Shown here one piece after another: positions 44,521 through 56,500 of a stretch of 64,000 bases of DNA. Under the pieces are notes generated by a model. It was not told the origin of the DNA. It ran no database searches and was given only the letters and a program-made list of their open reading frames with translations. Every line of letters starts with the position of its first letter. The stretch's first letter is position 1. The translations under genes and the position numbers were made by a program. This stretch comes from Siphonodentalium dalli (Eukaryota; Mollusca; Scaphopoda; Gadilida; Siphonodentaliidae): the NCBI GenBank assembly GCA_032622095.1, contig CP136066.1, positions 49,574,911-49,638,910 on the forward strand, in the 5' to 3' direction.

Positions 44521-47100
44521 TAATTAGCATGTGATTTAAGAGAACAAAGCATTCTAGTTTTCCTAAACAAAAGAATGAACTTTATACCCTACAGGTGTCT
44601 GGAGAACAATACAATATAATCCTTAGAAATTCAAAGGTATTGTAATATAAAGCCAAAGCCTGTGAACACAGGAACCAGCATGAACTTCAGAACAATACAT
44701 TCTACCCTTTTGAAGACTCAAAGTTATTGTTATATAAAACACATTGTGAACTGATGAACATGCACGAATCTCAGGTAGAATTAAACCTAAACAAAGAAAT
44801 ATATATGTATACTTCGAATATCTACATCTATTGTCAGGTAGAACATTATAAATAACAACAAATCAAAATATACGAGCACACTCCATCTACGTATAGTAGA
44901 CTGAATGGTAATGCACCCTATCCGTTTAAAGTTTATACGCAGAGAAAATATCAGACTGAAGCAACTGCAAATACCTACGAAATTAGTTCACACTAATTCA
45001 AAGCCTAATACGAATCCGAGCGTGTCTGGGTTAAAACCATATAACCCACGATATGTAATGCTATGCGAATCGAGCAATTTCATTTCGAATCGAATCTCGA
45101 TTCAAATCAGTCAAGCCAATCGAATCTCGAATCGAATTATTGCATCAGTGGTATGACTGGTATCAACAGTAAATATGTAGACATAACCTGAATAAGTTAC
45201 CATACCAGCATCAATTGGTCCACTTGGTAACGATAATATATGATTATCTGTATATAATGTAAACATTATCCATAATTTGAACCATATATGTGTCAGCAAA
45301 TGTGTGTGACTATAACTACTATAACATAATGAAACAGTATATTAACCAATAACTAATTCAGTAAGAATCGCATTCACGTAGCTGAGTTCGACAAAAATGT
45401 AAATTTGCTAGATCAGTTATATCAGACTTGCAATGTGTCGGTGGTCTATATGGTGTAGCTCAGTCTTCAACAGTGTTTGTATGTAGGGTCTTATCATTTA
45501 TATTCGTGAAAAAGGAATAATAACCATTGAAGTAATAAGAATGAAACTGGTGCCAATGATTCGAATCAAATCGAAACGGACGAAATATGGAATCAATCGC
45601 AAAGTTGGAAAGCAATGTATTAAAAAAATAAAAAACTTACTTAAAACAGCTTGTTAACGAAACAAAAGCAAATATGGGGCACAATTGACTGTCGTGTAAC
45701 TATTATAAAATAGAATATAGTATCCGGGACAATAACCTATTCATATTAATGAACGTGACAAATATAGATTTAGTAAATAACACATAATTTCCTTATAGCA
45801 TATGTGCATGGGTTGCTTCATAATCACATATACATAAACGACGAAGTTACAATAATGCCGATTGCCACCGAACGTTTCCTTGTCATGGACGTTCATGAAA
45901 ATCGTAAACAATTGCAGGTACAGAGGAAATGAAAAACACAGCTATATAAGTGATATATAATAGCAATAAAATATATTCAACTCCCTAACCCCATGATCTT
46001 TTAATAGAAAAATGTTTGTATGGTTAGCTGCGTTATGGGCAGAAATACCAGATCCTCTCTGTGAATCTAGACAAGGCAATGACTATTGTCTCGACTAAAC
46101 TGCGTGACAGTACTTCAATAACTGTGTATAGTATTAATTGCGGATTCACCAATATAGTTTAGGCTTTGACCAAGAAACAAGTCCATTACACAGTTAAAGA
46201 CCGTCCAACAATGTCAAAGCTGCTTCGAACCTTGGTATAGGGAGGGTGTTGAGCAAGTCTGTTAAATGATTTCCAGGGGTTAGAGGCTTCTACACACAAT
46301 GGGACTATTCCCGGTTAAATTAATCCCTTGTGTGGTCCTTCCACCCACCGAGAAACTAACAATGTTATTACAGTCCCTAAACAGACCCAGAGTGATGGAA
46401 CGCTCTTTATTATTAGGAACTGAGCATTATAAGTAAATAGCCCAGACAAACACATTTTCCTATACAAGTTACATGTATATGTAATTGCTGCTAATTCTTA
46501 AATTTCTAGGCAATGTATTGCAGAATGTCTAGACTAATTGAATATGGTTAGAGTATTTAAATTGCTTTTGTCTTGAAACCTTTAGACAACTTTAAATTCA
46601 ACTGTATATAATAAAGAGCGCTCTAATCACGCCGAGTATTTGTGTATAAAGTGCAAAGCACCAGGAATATCAAGTGAATACAACAGTATAAAATATATTT
46701 ATTTTGATTGGTGGAATATACAATACTCAACATGTGTAAGGTAGATGAATTAAATGCTCTTCTTGCAAAAATATCTTAATCTGTTCAAACATACAACAAT
46801 TGGATAAAGTTAACCGTTCTACATCGGATTGTATAGGACCGAATCAATCCAACTTTTAAAATTTCACCCACAGCAAGTGGTATCAACCAGATCTTATACA
46901 AATGGATCTCATATTTGAATTAATATGTAGTCTGAATGAATAGTTCTTCAACAGGGGGTCGTCCAGCATAATCCAATACTCGGTACACAGAGTTGGAGAA
47001 CATGAAAAATATAATTAAATATATTTATACGCACAGAGTTCATACATTGTTTGAATTCAATTATAGACGCGAGCACAAATATTAACTTTTCTTATGAATA
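44520..47100. other. No recognised gene
   Basis: AT-rich intergenic sequence. TCGAATC/CGAATCTCGA text is locally repeated at 45065-45140. No supported exon, RNA gene or element. Confidence 0.45.
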
Positions 47101-47101
47101 A

Positions 47102-47420
47102 CTAGCAGGGTTACCCGGCGTTGCCCAGGTTAAAGTGATGTGAAACCCTCTGTGGATATTTGGTGGGAATAGAGAATACTCTTGCTCTCAAAGTGTTCAC
47201 GTATTCTCATAAATTTTATATCCAAACGGCACCACAAAATATTATTCTTACACATGGAATATAAATAGTGGCTCACCTTATCAGGTCGGAGAAATTATCA
47301 TTTTGTTTATCGCGTTTAATCCGTCTCACCAATAAAGAAATATTTATTTATTTACAACTGCGTATACTTCAGACGTTATAGCATGTAACATGAACATTAG
47401 TTCGAAAAAATAAGAGACAA
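47102..47420 (-). mobile_element. Helitron-like 3' end H4 (fragment)
   Basis: CTAG at 47102-47105 is followed on the + strand by CAGGGTTACCCGGCGTTGCC, i.e. minus-strand ...GGCAACGCCGGGTAACCCTGCTAG|T. This is a hairpin and CTAG terminus of a different subfamily from H1-H3. The other end is not found, so the right boundary is nominal. Confidence 0.6.
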
Positions 47421-48235
47421 TATTGTGTTTTACACAGAGATGTATCAACCAATCAATCAATCAATCTAGGTATCATATCTTCATGAAGATACAGATGATT
47501 TAAAGATATTTCCAGGTGCTCCTCTCTTCTGGTGCTATATACTGGCTAATCATTTCATTTTAAAAGTATTGATGCAAATATAGCAGCTACATGTGTCCGA
47601 CACAGCGATATTTTGAGTTGTTTATGTTAGGCGATGAGTCTGTTCTAAAAAAATGAAAGAAATCCTCTGTATCGGTCAGATATATCCTTGTTAGATGTTA
47701 ATATTGGACGATCCTGAAAAGTCATGTGCTACGGACTGCGTTTTCCTTTATCTCAGAAATAACCATATTTGACTGCACACTGTGACCACTATTTTTGAAC
47801 AGACCTGCTCTACATTTCCACATCTCTTGGAAATTGCAATTTGTGGAAACTATATTGAATGCGACAGACTCAATCGTGTTATAATATATACATGAGCCAT
47901 TCTAATATGCAATCATCTCAGTTTGAATGAATATATGTATCTCTCAAATAGATTGATATCAATATACTTTTAATGCTTTCTTCTATGTATCTGTGTTGCT
48001 ATATAATTATAGGAATGCCTTGATTTCCATCCCCATATATATATATGACAGTTGAGAAGATATAATTGTTCAAGTGACTTAATTCGGTCACCATTTGTCG
48101 AGATTGTGAAATTGGAATGCCAAAAACTCATTAGAACGACATGGAGATATCCTGGGAGATGACTATATATAACTTTGTTGGATATCTGAGAATTGAACAA
48201 TCTTATAAATGCTAGTGAATCTCCTCTCGCCATCT
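47420..48235. other. No recognised feature
   Basis: A CAAT-type short repeat (CAACCAATCAATCAATCAATC) lies near 47447. Otherwise unremarkable. Confidence 0.45.
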
Positions 48236-48239
48236 ATGA

Positions 48240-49990
48240 CACAAACTACCCCAAATGTGATTTAATTCATCATATCATTACAGAAGAACGTGCATGAATT
48301 TGGTGGAATCTGTGCTAAATATATTTGTATCAACTTTGGTGCAACTCACCTCATGCATGACTTGAACCGCGCCAGTTTTGTCATACTTAACCCACGTTTA
48401 TTAGACTCATGCATGCATTATATAATGGATATGATTATATATAAGTTTGGTGGTAGTCGGCAACTAAACAAATTCTTATCAAAGTTATTACCCCTCCCCC
48501 ATAACTCACACAAACAGCACCAATTTCGCGTCTTTAAATCACATGTTTATATTCCACGTATCACGGAGAAGAATAATATATCAATTTGGTCGAAATCTGT
48601 GCTAAAAATAGCCCCTCCCCCGACACCAACAACGTCACTTTAGAAAATTTTAACCCACACCATTATCTTACTCGTAAAACGTTACCCGTCTTAGACCGCC
48701 TTGGTGCCATCTCGATTGTACCCTTAAAGTTATATATATAACACAGACAGATATTCGCAAATATTTGGTTCATTGTATCATTTGAGAAGAACGTGTATTA
48801 GTTTGATGGTAACCGGCATTAAATATATTTTTATAAGTTTTTGGTGGCCCCCACCGTCCTTATTTCGGACTGAAGCGGCGCCACTTTTGATATCATTAAA
48901 CCACACACTTAGACTCTTTATAGAGATGAATATATATAAAATTTATGAAAATTGGCGAGTATACAAATTCGTATCAAATCTAGGGCCACCATTGCATATC
49001 TCTCACACAAAAGGCACTAATTTGGCGCATTTAAACCACACGATTAGATTATTCATATCGCGGAGAAGAATATGTTATCAATCAGGTGGAAATCGGCGCT
49101 AAACATATTGTTTATCAGTGTGTGTCATTCTCACCCTCTAGACACCCCTGAATCGAATGGCCCCATCTTTACGCCATACTATTAGACTCCCGATATCATC
49201 GAGATTATTATTTGTAAGTTTGGTGCTAATCCGCGACTGCACACAATTTTTTAAAATTTAGTGCCGAACCCACCCCATCTCTCACCAAAGCAGCACCAAT
49301 TTGACGTCTTTAAAATCACACGATTAGATTCCTCATATCACGGATAAGAATGTGTATCAATTTGGTGGACATTGGCGCTAAAAATATTGTGTATCAAGTT
49401 TGGTGCCCCTCTCCCTTTCAGTGCACCCCTGACTCGGATAACGCCACGTTTGACAGCGTTAAGCCACGCCATTAGACACCTCATACCATGGAGATGAATT
49501 TGTATTCGTGGCAGTCGGCGACTAAACCAATTCTTATCAGATTTAGTACCCACCGCCCCCCCAAATCTCTCATCCCAACGACACCAATTTGGCGTCTTTA
49601 AATCACACAATACGATTCCTTGTATCATGGAGAAGATCTCAGAAGAATGTGCATCAATTTGGTGGAATTCGGCGCTAAAATTATTTTGATAAATTTTGGT
49701 GCCCCTCTCCCCTTCCGGGCATCCGTGACGTAAACGGCGCGACTTTTGACACATTTAAACCACACCATTAGATTCCTCATCTTATGGAGATGATTATATA
49801 TAAGTTTGGTGGCAATCGGCGACAATTTTTTGTCTGTCACTCCCTCTTTTCTGCCCCTGACAAAAACGGCGTCACTTTAGAAAATTCTAACCCTCGCCAT
49901 TATCTTTCTCGTAAAAAGTTACCCCTATTAGACCCCTTTTGTGCCATCTATGTGGTCCCCTGTGGATTTCTATAGAACACAGACAGACAG
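48240..49990 (+). repeat. Array of about 280-bp units (six or so, diverged)
   Basis: The theme GAGAAGAATGTGTATCAATT, GGTGGAAATCGGCGCTAAA starts near 48283, 48568, 48784, 49062, 49342 and 49630. Between these lies a related half-unit with GGAGATGATTATATATAAGT and AATCGGCGACTAAAC. So each unit is two similar halves. Two ACACAGACAGA tails (about 48742 and 49977) suggest two adjacent elements. ORFs inside are repeat artefacts. Confidence 0.85.
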
Positions 49991-50685
49991 ACGCAAATAT
50001 AGATATAGATAGGCTAACTGCAGCAGGCGGATACGATCTCAGTAAATGCCCACCAAATGGTTCTCAGAACTCAGTCAACACCAGGTCAACTTTGGTTTCA
50101 AAATTCGGTTAATTAATATCGTTAACAGTTAAACGCAATTATATATCTATCCGTATCTATCTTGGCAACATCATACGACTTCCTCGTCTTCGCCCAATGT
50201 TTTGAGTTTTTCAAAGAAATATAACTCTAATATCCCCGTTATTTAGTAAAATATTACCTAAAGTTACTAAATTAGTAAATAACGGGCACGCCAAAAAGAG
50301 TCACACCACAGAGAGACACGTTTCAAGAACACTATAGGAAAAAACACTGGTAATGTGGATGGGTTTGGGGGAGGTTCGCAGCACATTAAGACAAACTTCA
50401 GCCCAAAATTTAACCGACGGGGAAGTCGTGTGAGATTTCCTCTATCTTCTGTAGTCAGATACTCGGATTCGGAACCAGTTCATATCTCTAAATTCTGATG
50501 AAAAGCCTGGACAGATATGCTTATGGCCAGAACTGACAGAAGATCCAAATTCACGTTCCTAAGTAGCCTACTAGTACAGACTTACAGAAGTATACATGGA
50601 TAGCCAAGCACTGTTCAAAGCAAGAATAACATAAAATAAGCATGCAGCCAGTCTTCGTGATGTACATATGATATACCACGACTAT
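49991..50685. other. No recognised feature
   Basis: Contains a small inverted motif around ATTTAGTAAAATATTACCTAA (50240-50282). No gene seen. Confidence 0.4.
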
Positions 50686-50689
50686 AATT

Positions 50690-51735
50690 TGTTACTATTG
50701 GGTGCTTAATAATGTGATGGCCTATTAATAGTTATGGGTGGGGATTTAATTGGGAATTTTTAATGGTGATGGCAATTTCGCTCTTGTCAATGTCTCAATG
50801 TCAAATAATACTATTATTAGTATTAATAGTGTTCAAAATGATCAGTGGGAATTTTCTACAAAATTAATAATCATGCAAACACTATTATTAGGTGCAAATT
50901 AATAATTCTGACACTATTGCCTGAGAGTCCGAATATTTAGTATTATCTCTTGTTTATAGAGAAATAGTTTACAGGTTGTTGGTAATATAAGGTCCATCGT
51001 CACACCAGCTATGGCAATTGACATGGAAGAAAGACCACAACAATTGGCAGAAACTGCTCAACACAAGATTAGTCGTTGTCTTACTTTCATTGAGTATGTT
51101 TTGTAGTGTTATCTATCCTGGGTATGTCAGATTCAACCATGTGTATTCATACAATTTATATACTACTTTCAAATGCCAAATAAGCATACATGTTCCAGTA
51201 CTCTTTATTTCCGAATAAATTTCCCACCTGTATGGTCATTATTTGGCCCTGTTCATTTATTAATTTTTAACCACAAAACAATATTCAATGGTACAAAAAT
51301 GGAGCGTGGCTGTCAAGATTGGAGAAACAAATTGCATCATGACAAACTTAACAGGAATAAACTGCGCTTTTATATCCATAGGGGTAAAAGTACGTACTTT
51401 ACAATGGAACAGTATGTAAAATTAATAACGGTATGGCCATGTTGTGAATGAAAATTTCAAAGCAGTTCCACCCTGTACTAGCTATTATTCCACCCTGTAC
51501 TGTTATTTAATTTTGCACAATTTCCAACCCTGCACTGTTATTTGGCACTCAAGAGTAGTTTCCTTGAATGGGTACATTTATAGATTACTATGGAACTTCT
51601 CACTTGCCTAATAATAGTGATGATCCTCATCATCACTATTATTTGGCAGTGAGTCAAAGAGTGAAAATGCCATCACTATTATTAATTTGAGCAAAAATCC
51701 AGCAAACCACAATTATTTGGTATGTAATAATGTAC
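50690..51735. mobile_element. Repeat F copy 2, probable TIR element of about 1 kb
   Basis: The left part (GTGATGGCCTATTAATAGTT, GGGATTTAATTGGGAATTT, GGTGATGGCAATTTCGCTC) is echoed in reverse complement at 51590-51730 (GAGTGAAAATGCCATCACTA, TTATTAATTTGAGC). A strong palindrome of AATAATAGTGATGA arms sits at 51607-51643. The interior frames (51018-51218, 51173-51451) are unrecognised. Confidence 0.55.
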
Positions 51736-52880
51736 CAGCTATGTTACATCAGGAAAATAATAGTAATTAGGCTAACTAAAATACCACCTGTGTTAGGGTC
51801 GGCTAATGACAAACAGGAGGGTGGTGACCAGAATGAGCCATTGATTTAAAAAGATAGTGAACAACACTAACAGTCATTATTTTGTCATTTTATGCAGCTA
51901 AATTCCATACATCGCCTTAGGAAGTGTCCCATCTTCCAGTCCCCATACCCTCGGACACCCAGGAAAAATAGCTTGCTCTCCAGCCCCCCCCCCCCCCAGA
52001 ACAGAATGTCCAAAATAATGTTGATAATTAATCATAAAATTACCAGTCCCCCCATTTTGTTTCCTCTCCTGTTACCCTAAACACATGTGTTATTTTATTT
52101 CGTCTTATGTAAATTGATGGTTAAATATTGGACTGCAGCGATACATTTAACATTACATGCAACTGAATTACTAAGGGAGACACAATGTAGTATTTGGAAT
52201 AAGTTAGAAATGCATGTTTGGGCAAAGAACGATAGAAATTAATTCAAGAATTGTATATTTTTTATTGATTTGAGAAGCTCATATGAACTCTATGGGTAAT
52301 ATTGATAAATCATTATATTCCACATATTTTTGTTTTTCATGTCCAATTGTGTGCAATGAATGGAAAAAATGGAGAGCAAATTTGTAAATTCAGCACTAAA
52401 AATATGAATTCAATTTAATATTAGCAGGGTTTCCACAAGTGATAAAATGCCTGGGCAGGCCCCTTTAAGGATTTTGTTGTCAGGATGGAAACCACACCAT
52501 TCAATACGTTTGATCATGGTTCAGTATATAACACACTTATTTATACCGTGGATGTTACTATGTTTGTAACCCACTTCAAAATAAAAACTGTAAATACCAT
52601 GTTTCATATCTAATTGACAAGATAGTATCCATAGTATTGACTTCTGTGAACTATTATTTACAGTATTTAAAGCAATATAACCGACTCCGAGTCCCAGCAT
52701 TAATCATATTCTGAATCAGTTTGTACTGCAAAATTAGAGTTGAAGAAAATCACGGGTCACCTTTTTCAGCATGATATCTTGGTAACCTCTCCCCTCTCCA
52801 TTGACAAAAAAAATTGCCATAGTGTATCGATGGTTTTTTAACATGCTCAATCCATTCTGGCAACGAAATGGATATGCAGA
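51735..52880. other. No recognised gene; poly-C run
   Basis: An uninterrupted C run of about 15 lies near 51984-51997. The rest is AT-rich and non-coding. Confidence 0.5.
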
Positions 52881-52884
52881 TTTT

Positions 52885-53065
52885 TTATTCTGTGCCAGTG
52901 CATTATCTTATATATGTGAGTCTGACATCTAGGGAAATCACATATATGAGAGAATACACTGGCTTATAAGGTCCAGATAAATATTGTTAGGCCATGTATT
53001 CTCTTTTCGCAGGGTTTTCGAAAAATAAGCTCCAGTCATGGAAGGGTTAAGGGTCCCGCTGTCTC
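52885..53065 (+). repeat. Repeat F-associated block
   Basis: GAGAATACACTGGC...CTCCAGTCATGGAAGGGTTAA matches 18330-18390 in order, with an insertion between the two ends. Confidence 0.55.
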
Positions 53066-53775
53066 TCAAACGGAAACCCGGAAATTAGACAAAATACTAT
53101 ACTCCAGTATTGAAGTACAGTAGCTCAGTATGGGCTTACACAAATTCCAGGTCATTAGGCCTATCAGTTATATATAAGTTATTATAATTAGCACTATAAT
53201 CTTATGATCTCATATCAGTTATGTATCCAACGCTCACTGCCTCCTTTGCCAATGATTATAACATCCATGAATTGATGCTTTATTAGGTAAGTGTAGTTTT
53301 ATAAGCATTGTACTTCTACAGGAAATGTTTTTCTTTATGAAGCATCTATAAATATTTTACAACATTCAAGAAGTTTGCCCATGAATAATAATTAGCTTTC
53401 TGGAACAGAAAAATTTATAGGCGTTATCAGATACAAATTAAAATACGCAAAGGTCAAATTTGTGTGATGGATAAATAAAATATGTATCTGATGCTTTTTT
53501 CAAACTGTTTATGGAGGGGGGCATCTATTAGATTTGAGAGAGATGAATCTCACCCAATAGTTGCTTGCATCCCTCGCCGACATAAAGAGTTAAAGTGACA
53601 GCACCATGTACACGTGTATTCTAAATATAACACCAAATAAAGTCCCTGGTGATTCCAATGACTCCCTTATAAGTACATATCAGCTCAGAACAGGGACCCT
53701 TTGATTCCAAATAGTGCACACAAGATCAGCTCCAGCTAAATAAGGCCACATGTGATTCCAATTAGAGCCTTAGCA
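53065..53775. other. No recognised feature
   Basis: Non-coding, with no matched repeat. Confidence 0.4.
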
Positions 53776-53779
53776 ATTT

Positions 53780-54230
53780 TCATACCAGAGCAATACCAGT
53801 TATATAAGGCCATAATAGGGTCTCAGTGAAGTCCAGATACAGGAGGGTCAATGTATTCCCCAATATCAATATTATATGCCAAAATCCAAAGGAATAGGCC
53901 CATAGTGATTTCCCATGACTGGCCCTTGAAAGTCTGAACCCCAAATTGGAGCCCGTGCGAAGAAATCCTAAGTCAGTCATAACAGGGTCAAGTCCAGATA
54001 CAGGAGGGTCCAGGTTTTCTCCAATATCGATATTATATCGCCCATAGAGATTTATTATGACTGGCCCTTAAAAGTTTGAACCCCAAATTGGAGCGTGTGT
54101 GGAGAAAACCTAAGTCGGCCAAACCCGAGTCAAGTCTGGATACAGGAGGGTCCAGGTATTCACCAATATCAATATAATGCACAAAGTCGGCGGCAGAGAC
54201 AGCCGGGGTGACATCGGCATCCATGTCGTT
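53780..54230 (-). repeat. Coding-like tandem repeat of about 140-165 bp, 2.5 copies
   Basis: CCAGATACAGGAGGGTC occurs at about 53831, 53993 and (as CTGGATACAGGAGGGTC) 54135. On the minus strand each unit translates to (I)DIGE(Y/N)LDPPVS.LD, then LGFL.T.SNLGF.L.RASH.KSLWA. The most upstream unit is preceded by MDADVTPAVSAADFVHY. Frames differ between units, so it is not one continuous ORF. No family recognised. Confidence 0.6.
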
Positions 54231-54234
54231 TCCG

Positions 54235-56500
54235 CTGATGGTGGCGGACGCATCGATGGTGTGCTATTGTGCTTGCACCTTATACACAGATGCGAACTTA
54301 AATTGAACAGGACAGATCTGAGATGTATTGAAGGCGACCTTCTCACAATGCCAGTGGAATTATAGGACAATGCTTTGCGTGCGGTCATTTTCGATGTGCG
54401 AAAAGAACATGGTGAGAATTGCCAAGGAAATACTGTATTCGAAATCATTTCGACTATACAACACGTCATGTGAGAACAGGAATCTAGTGCAAGTTTCTTT
54501 CATCAAAGCGAACACATTAAACTTTGACTGATTAACCTATTGTCTTATATACTATTCGCTTGTCACAAAACACCGACCAACATTAATACATGTAATACAA
54601 TGCCGTCAGTAATAGTGATGGTTACTATGGCTGCGTTTATGACACGAAGCGACAAAGATGATTAACTGTAAAAAACAAGTTTATAATAATTGTTGCCGTT
54701 TCGTGCAATAATAATAACGTAATATAGCTTCAGAGACGAACAGTGGGCATGTTCAAAAATCTAGATCAATATTCGGCCTTTCGAACAAAACTAGGCATAT
54801 GAACTTGCTCCACATTTAAAGTCGGAACTGTTTTGACGAAACCGTACTCACACTTATGCTTTACGGGAGTGGGGTCTGGTGTTTTGCAAATATTAATGTT
54901 ATTGAGAAATAACATTTAAAATTTTGTAAAATCATTTCAACAATGCAGAAAAGCACCCCTATTTATATGGTGTATGGTGAACTCGGTAGACACCCGAGTA
55001 CACTATAGTACACTATAAAATTGGTCTTGGCTGATGTCAGGCGAACGATCTGTGTTGACGAAAACGTTATTTTAAATCGTGAAGCACTTTTCAAATATAG
55101 ACAGGGAAGACACAAAGAAGTATAAATGGTTAACCTTTGTCGGGAAAACACTAGAACACTCAGGAATAAAGCAACGTGGGACACTCCGGCTCCATTATCT
55201 AAAAGTAGTGTGCAATTGTTTAGACAACCTGAGACCGTGAGAGCGAAATTTTACCATACTTGCACCTAAATGGAAACAGGGACTGTGTCGATATATACAG
55301 CTACACACAACTGCCATTGTTTCTCCCATGTTGGTAGGTAATGGTTACACACTTCAGTATAACAACTTCGTGTGGGAAATCACGTCATATATCTAACGTT
55401 TTTGATACGGTCGATATCGTCACCGTGTGTTTTCCTTTCTTTGTTTCAGTTACTTTTGTGTTTGAAAGCATCAATGCTAACCTGCTAATACGACGATACC
55501 TTGGTGATAATAGGTTTTTATTATTTTTGTTAAATCGCCGGACGCAGATGAAGTATTGATCACATTCCGTTCTGAAATGCGGACTCGAACGCATCCAATA
55601 TTATTTGGCTGTATTTACCATATAATTACAAATGATTTCAGAGGTGTTTTATGTTTTTGCTGGATTTTTTTTGTTATGAAATTGTTGATTATCTATCAAC
55701 TCAGAATGGGGCGGGGCGTACTAACCAGTGAGAGTAACATGTATGTATGCATATCGTACATATTTGTACTTAGAAAGAATTATAAGTATATTATAAAACT
55801 GGCGGAGGTTAATGACCAACTGATCATACAGCTCCACCGGAAAATTCGTAAATTGAGAATAAAAAGAACAGATTGTGTGGTCCTGGGTAAAGCGTATTTA
55901 ATATAAAAATTGTACCCAAAACAGTGACAAGTGTAAAGGACATTCCTCTGGCTAGGGAGTGGTGGCGGTACACACATGCCCTCTTGTATTCAGCGACTGA
56001 TATAATTTTGAATTTTATTGAACCTCTTATTTTTATTTTTGAGACCAAATTTTGCATAATTTCCTTACTTCAAGTCATAATTAGACTGAAATTGCCACCA
56101 TTTGGAGTTTTCCAACTTTAGGTGCTAATGATGTTGTACATGTCCAATGAACTATGGTCGACCGGTATATCATCGTCCCTCCCTGTGACCATGATTATTT
56201 GTTTGCATTTATACGACTGCATATTAGTATTTGTTCCAATTGCTCAGTTTTAGGTATCAAAATGTCCTCATACTGGGCAGAACTATGGTTGGTCCAGTGG
56301 ATTATGTCCCCCCTCTGGCCATTGACCACGCCTACATATCTATTCAGAATAGGCAAGTATCCAAAGTCAAAATCAAGGGGTACAAATGGGAACTTAGGTC
56401 TGGTTCAAGGCGGGGGTGCAGTTTGTATTTCCAAGGTGGACATCCCCCAAACGGAGACCCTTCTAGTCAGGGCCTTGTTGACATCCCGACAATATCTCGT
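54235..56500. other. No recognised gene
   Basis: Overlapping short frames on both strands, none with a recognisable domain. Nothing else is supported. Confidence 0.4.

Noticed and set aside
48290-49840. Several 70-138-codon frames as genes
   Set aside because: All fall inside the 280-bp array and repeat with it; no domain is recognisable.
54110-54469. 119-codon minus frame as an exon
   Set aside because: Its C-terminal half is an out-of-frame reading of the coding-like tandem repeat at 53780-54230.
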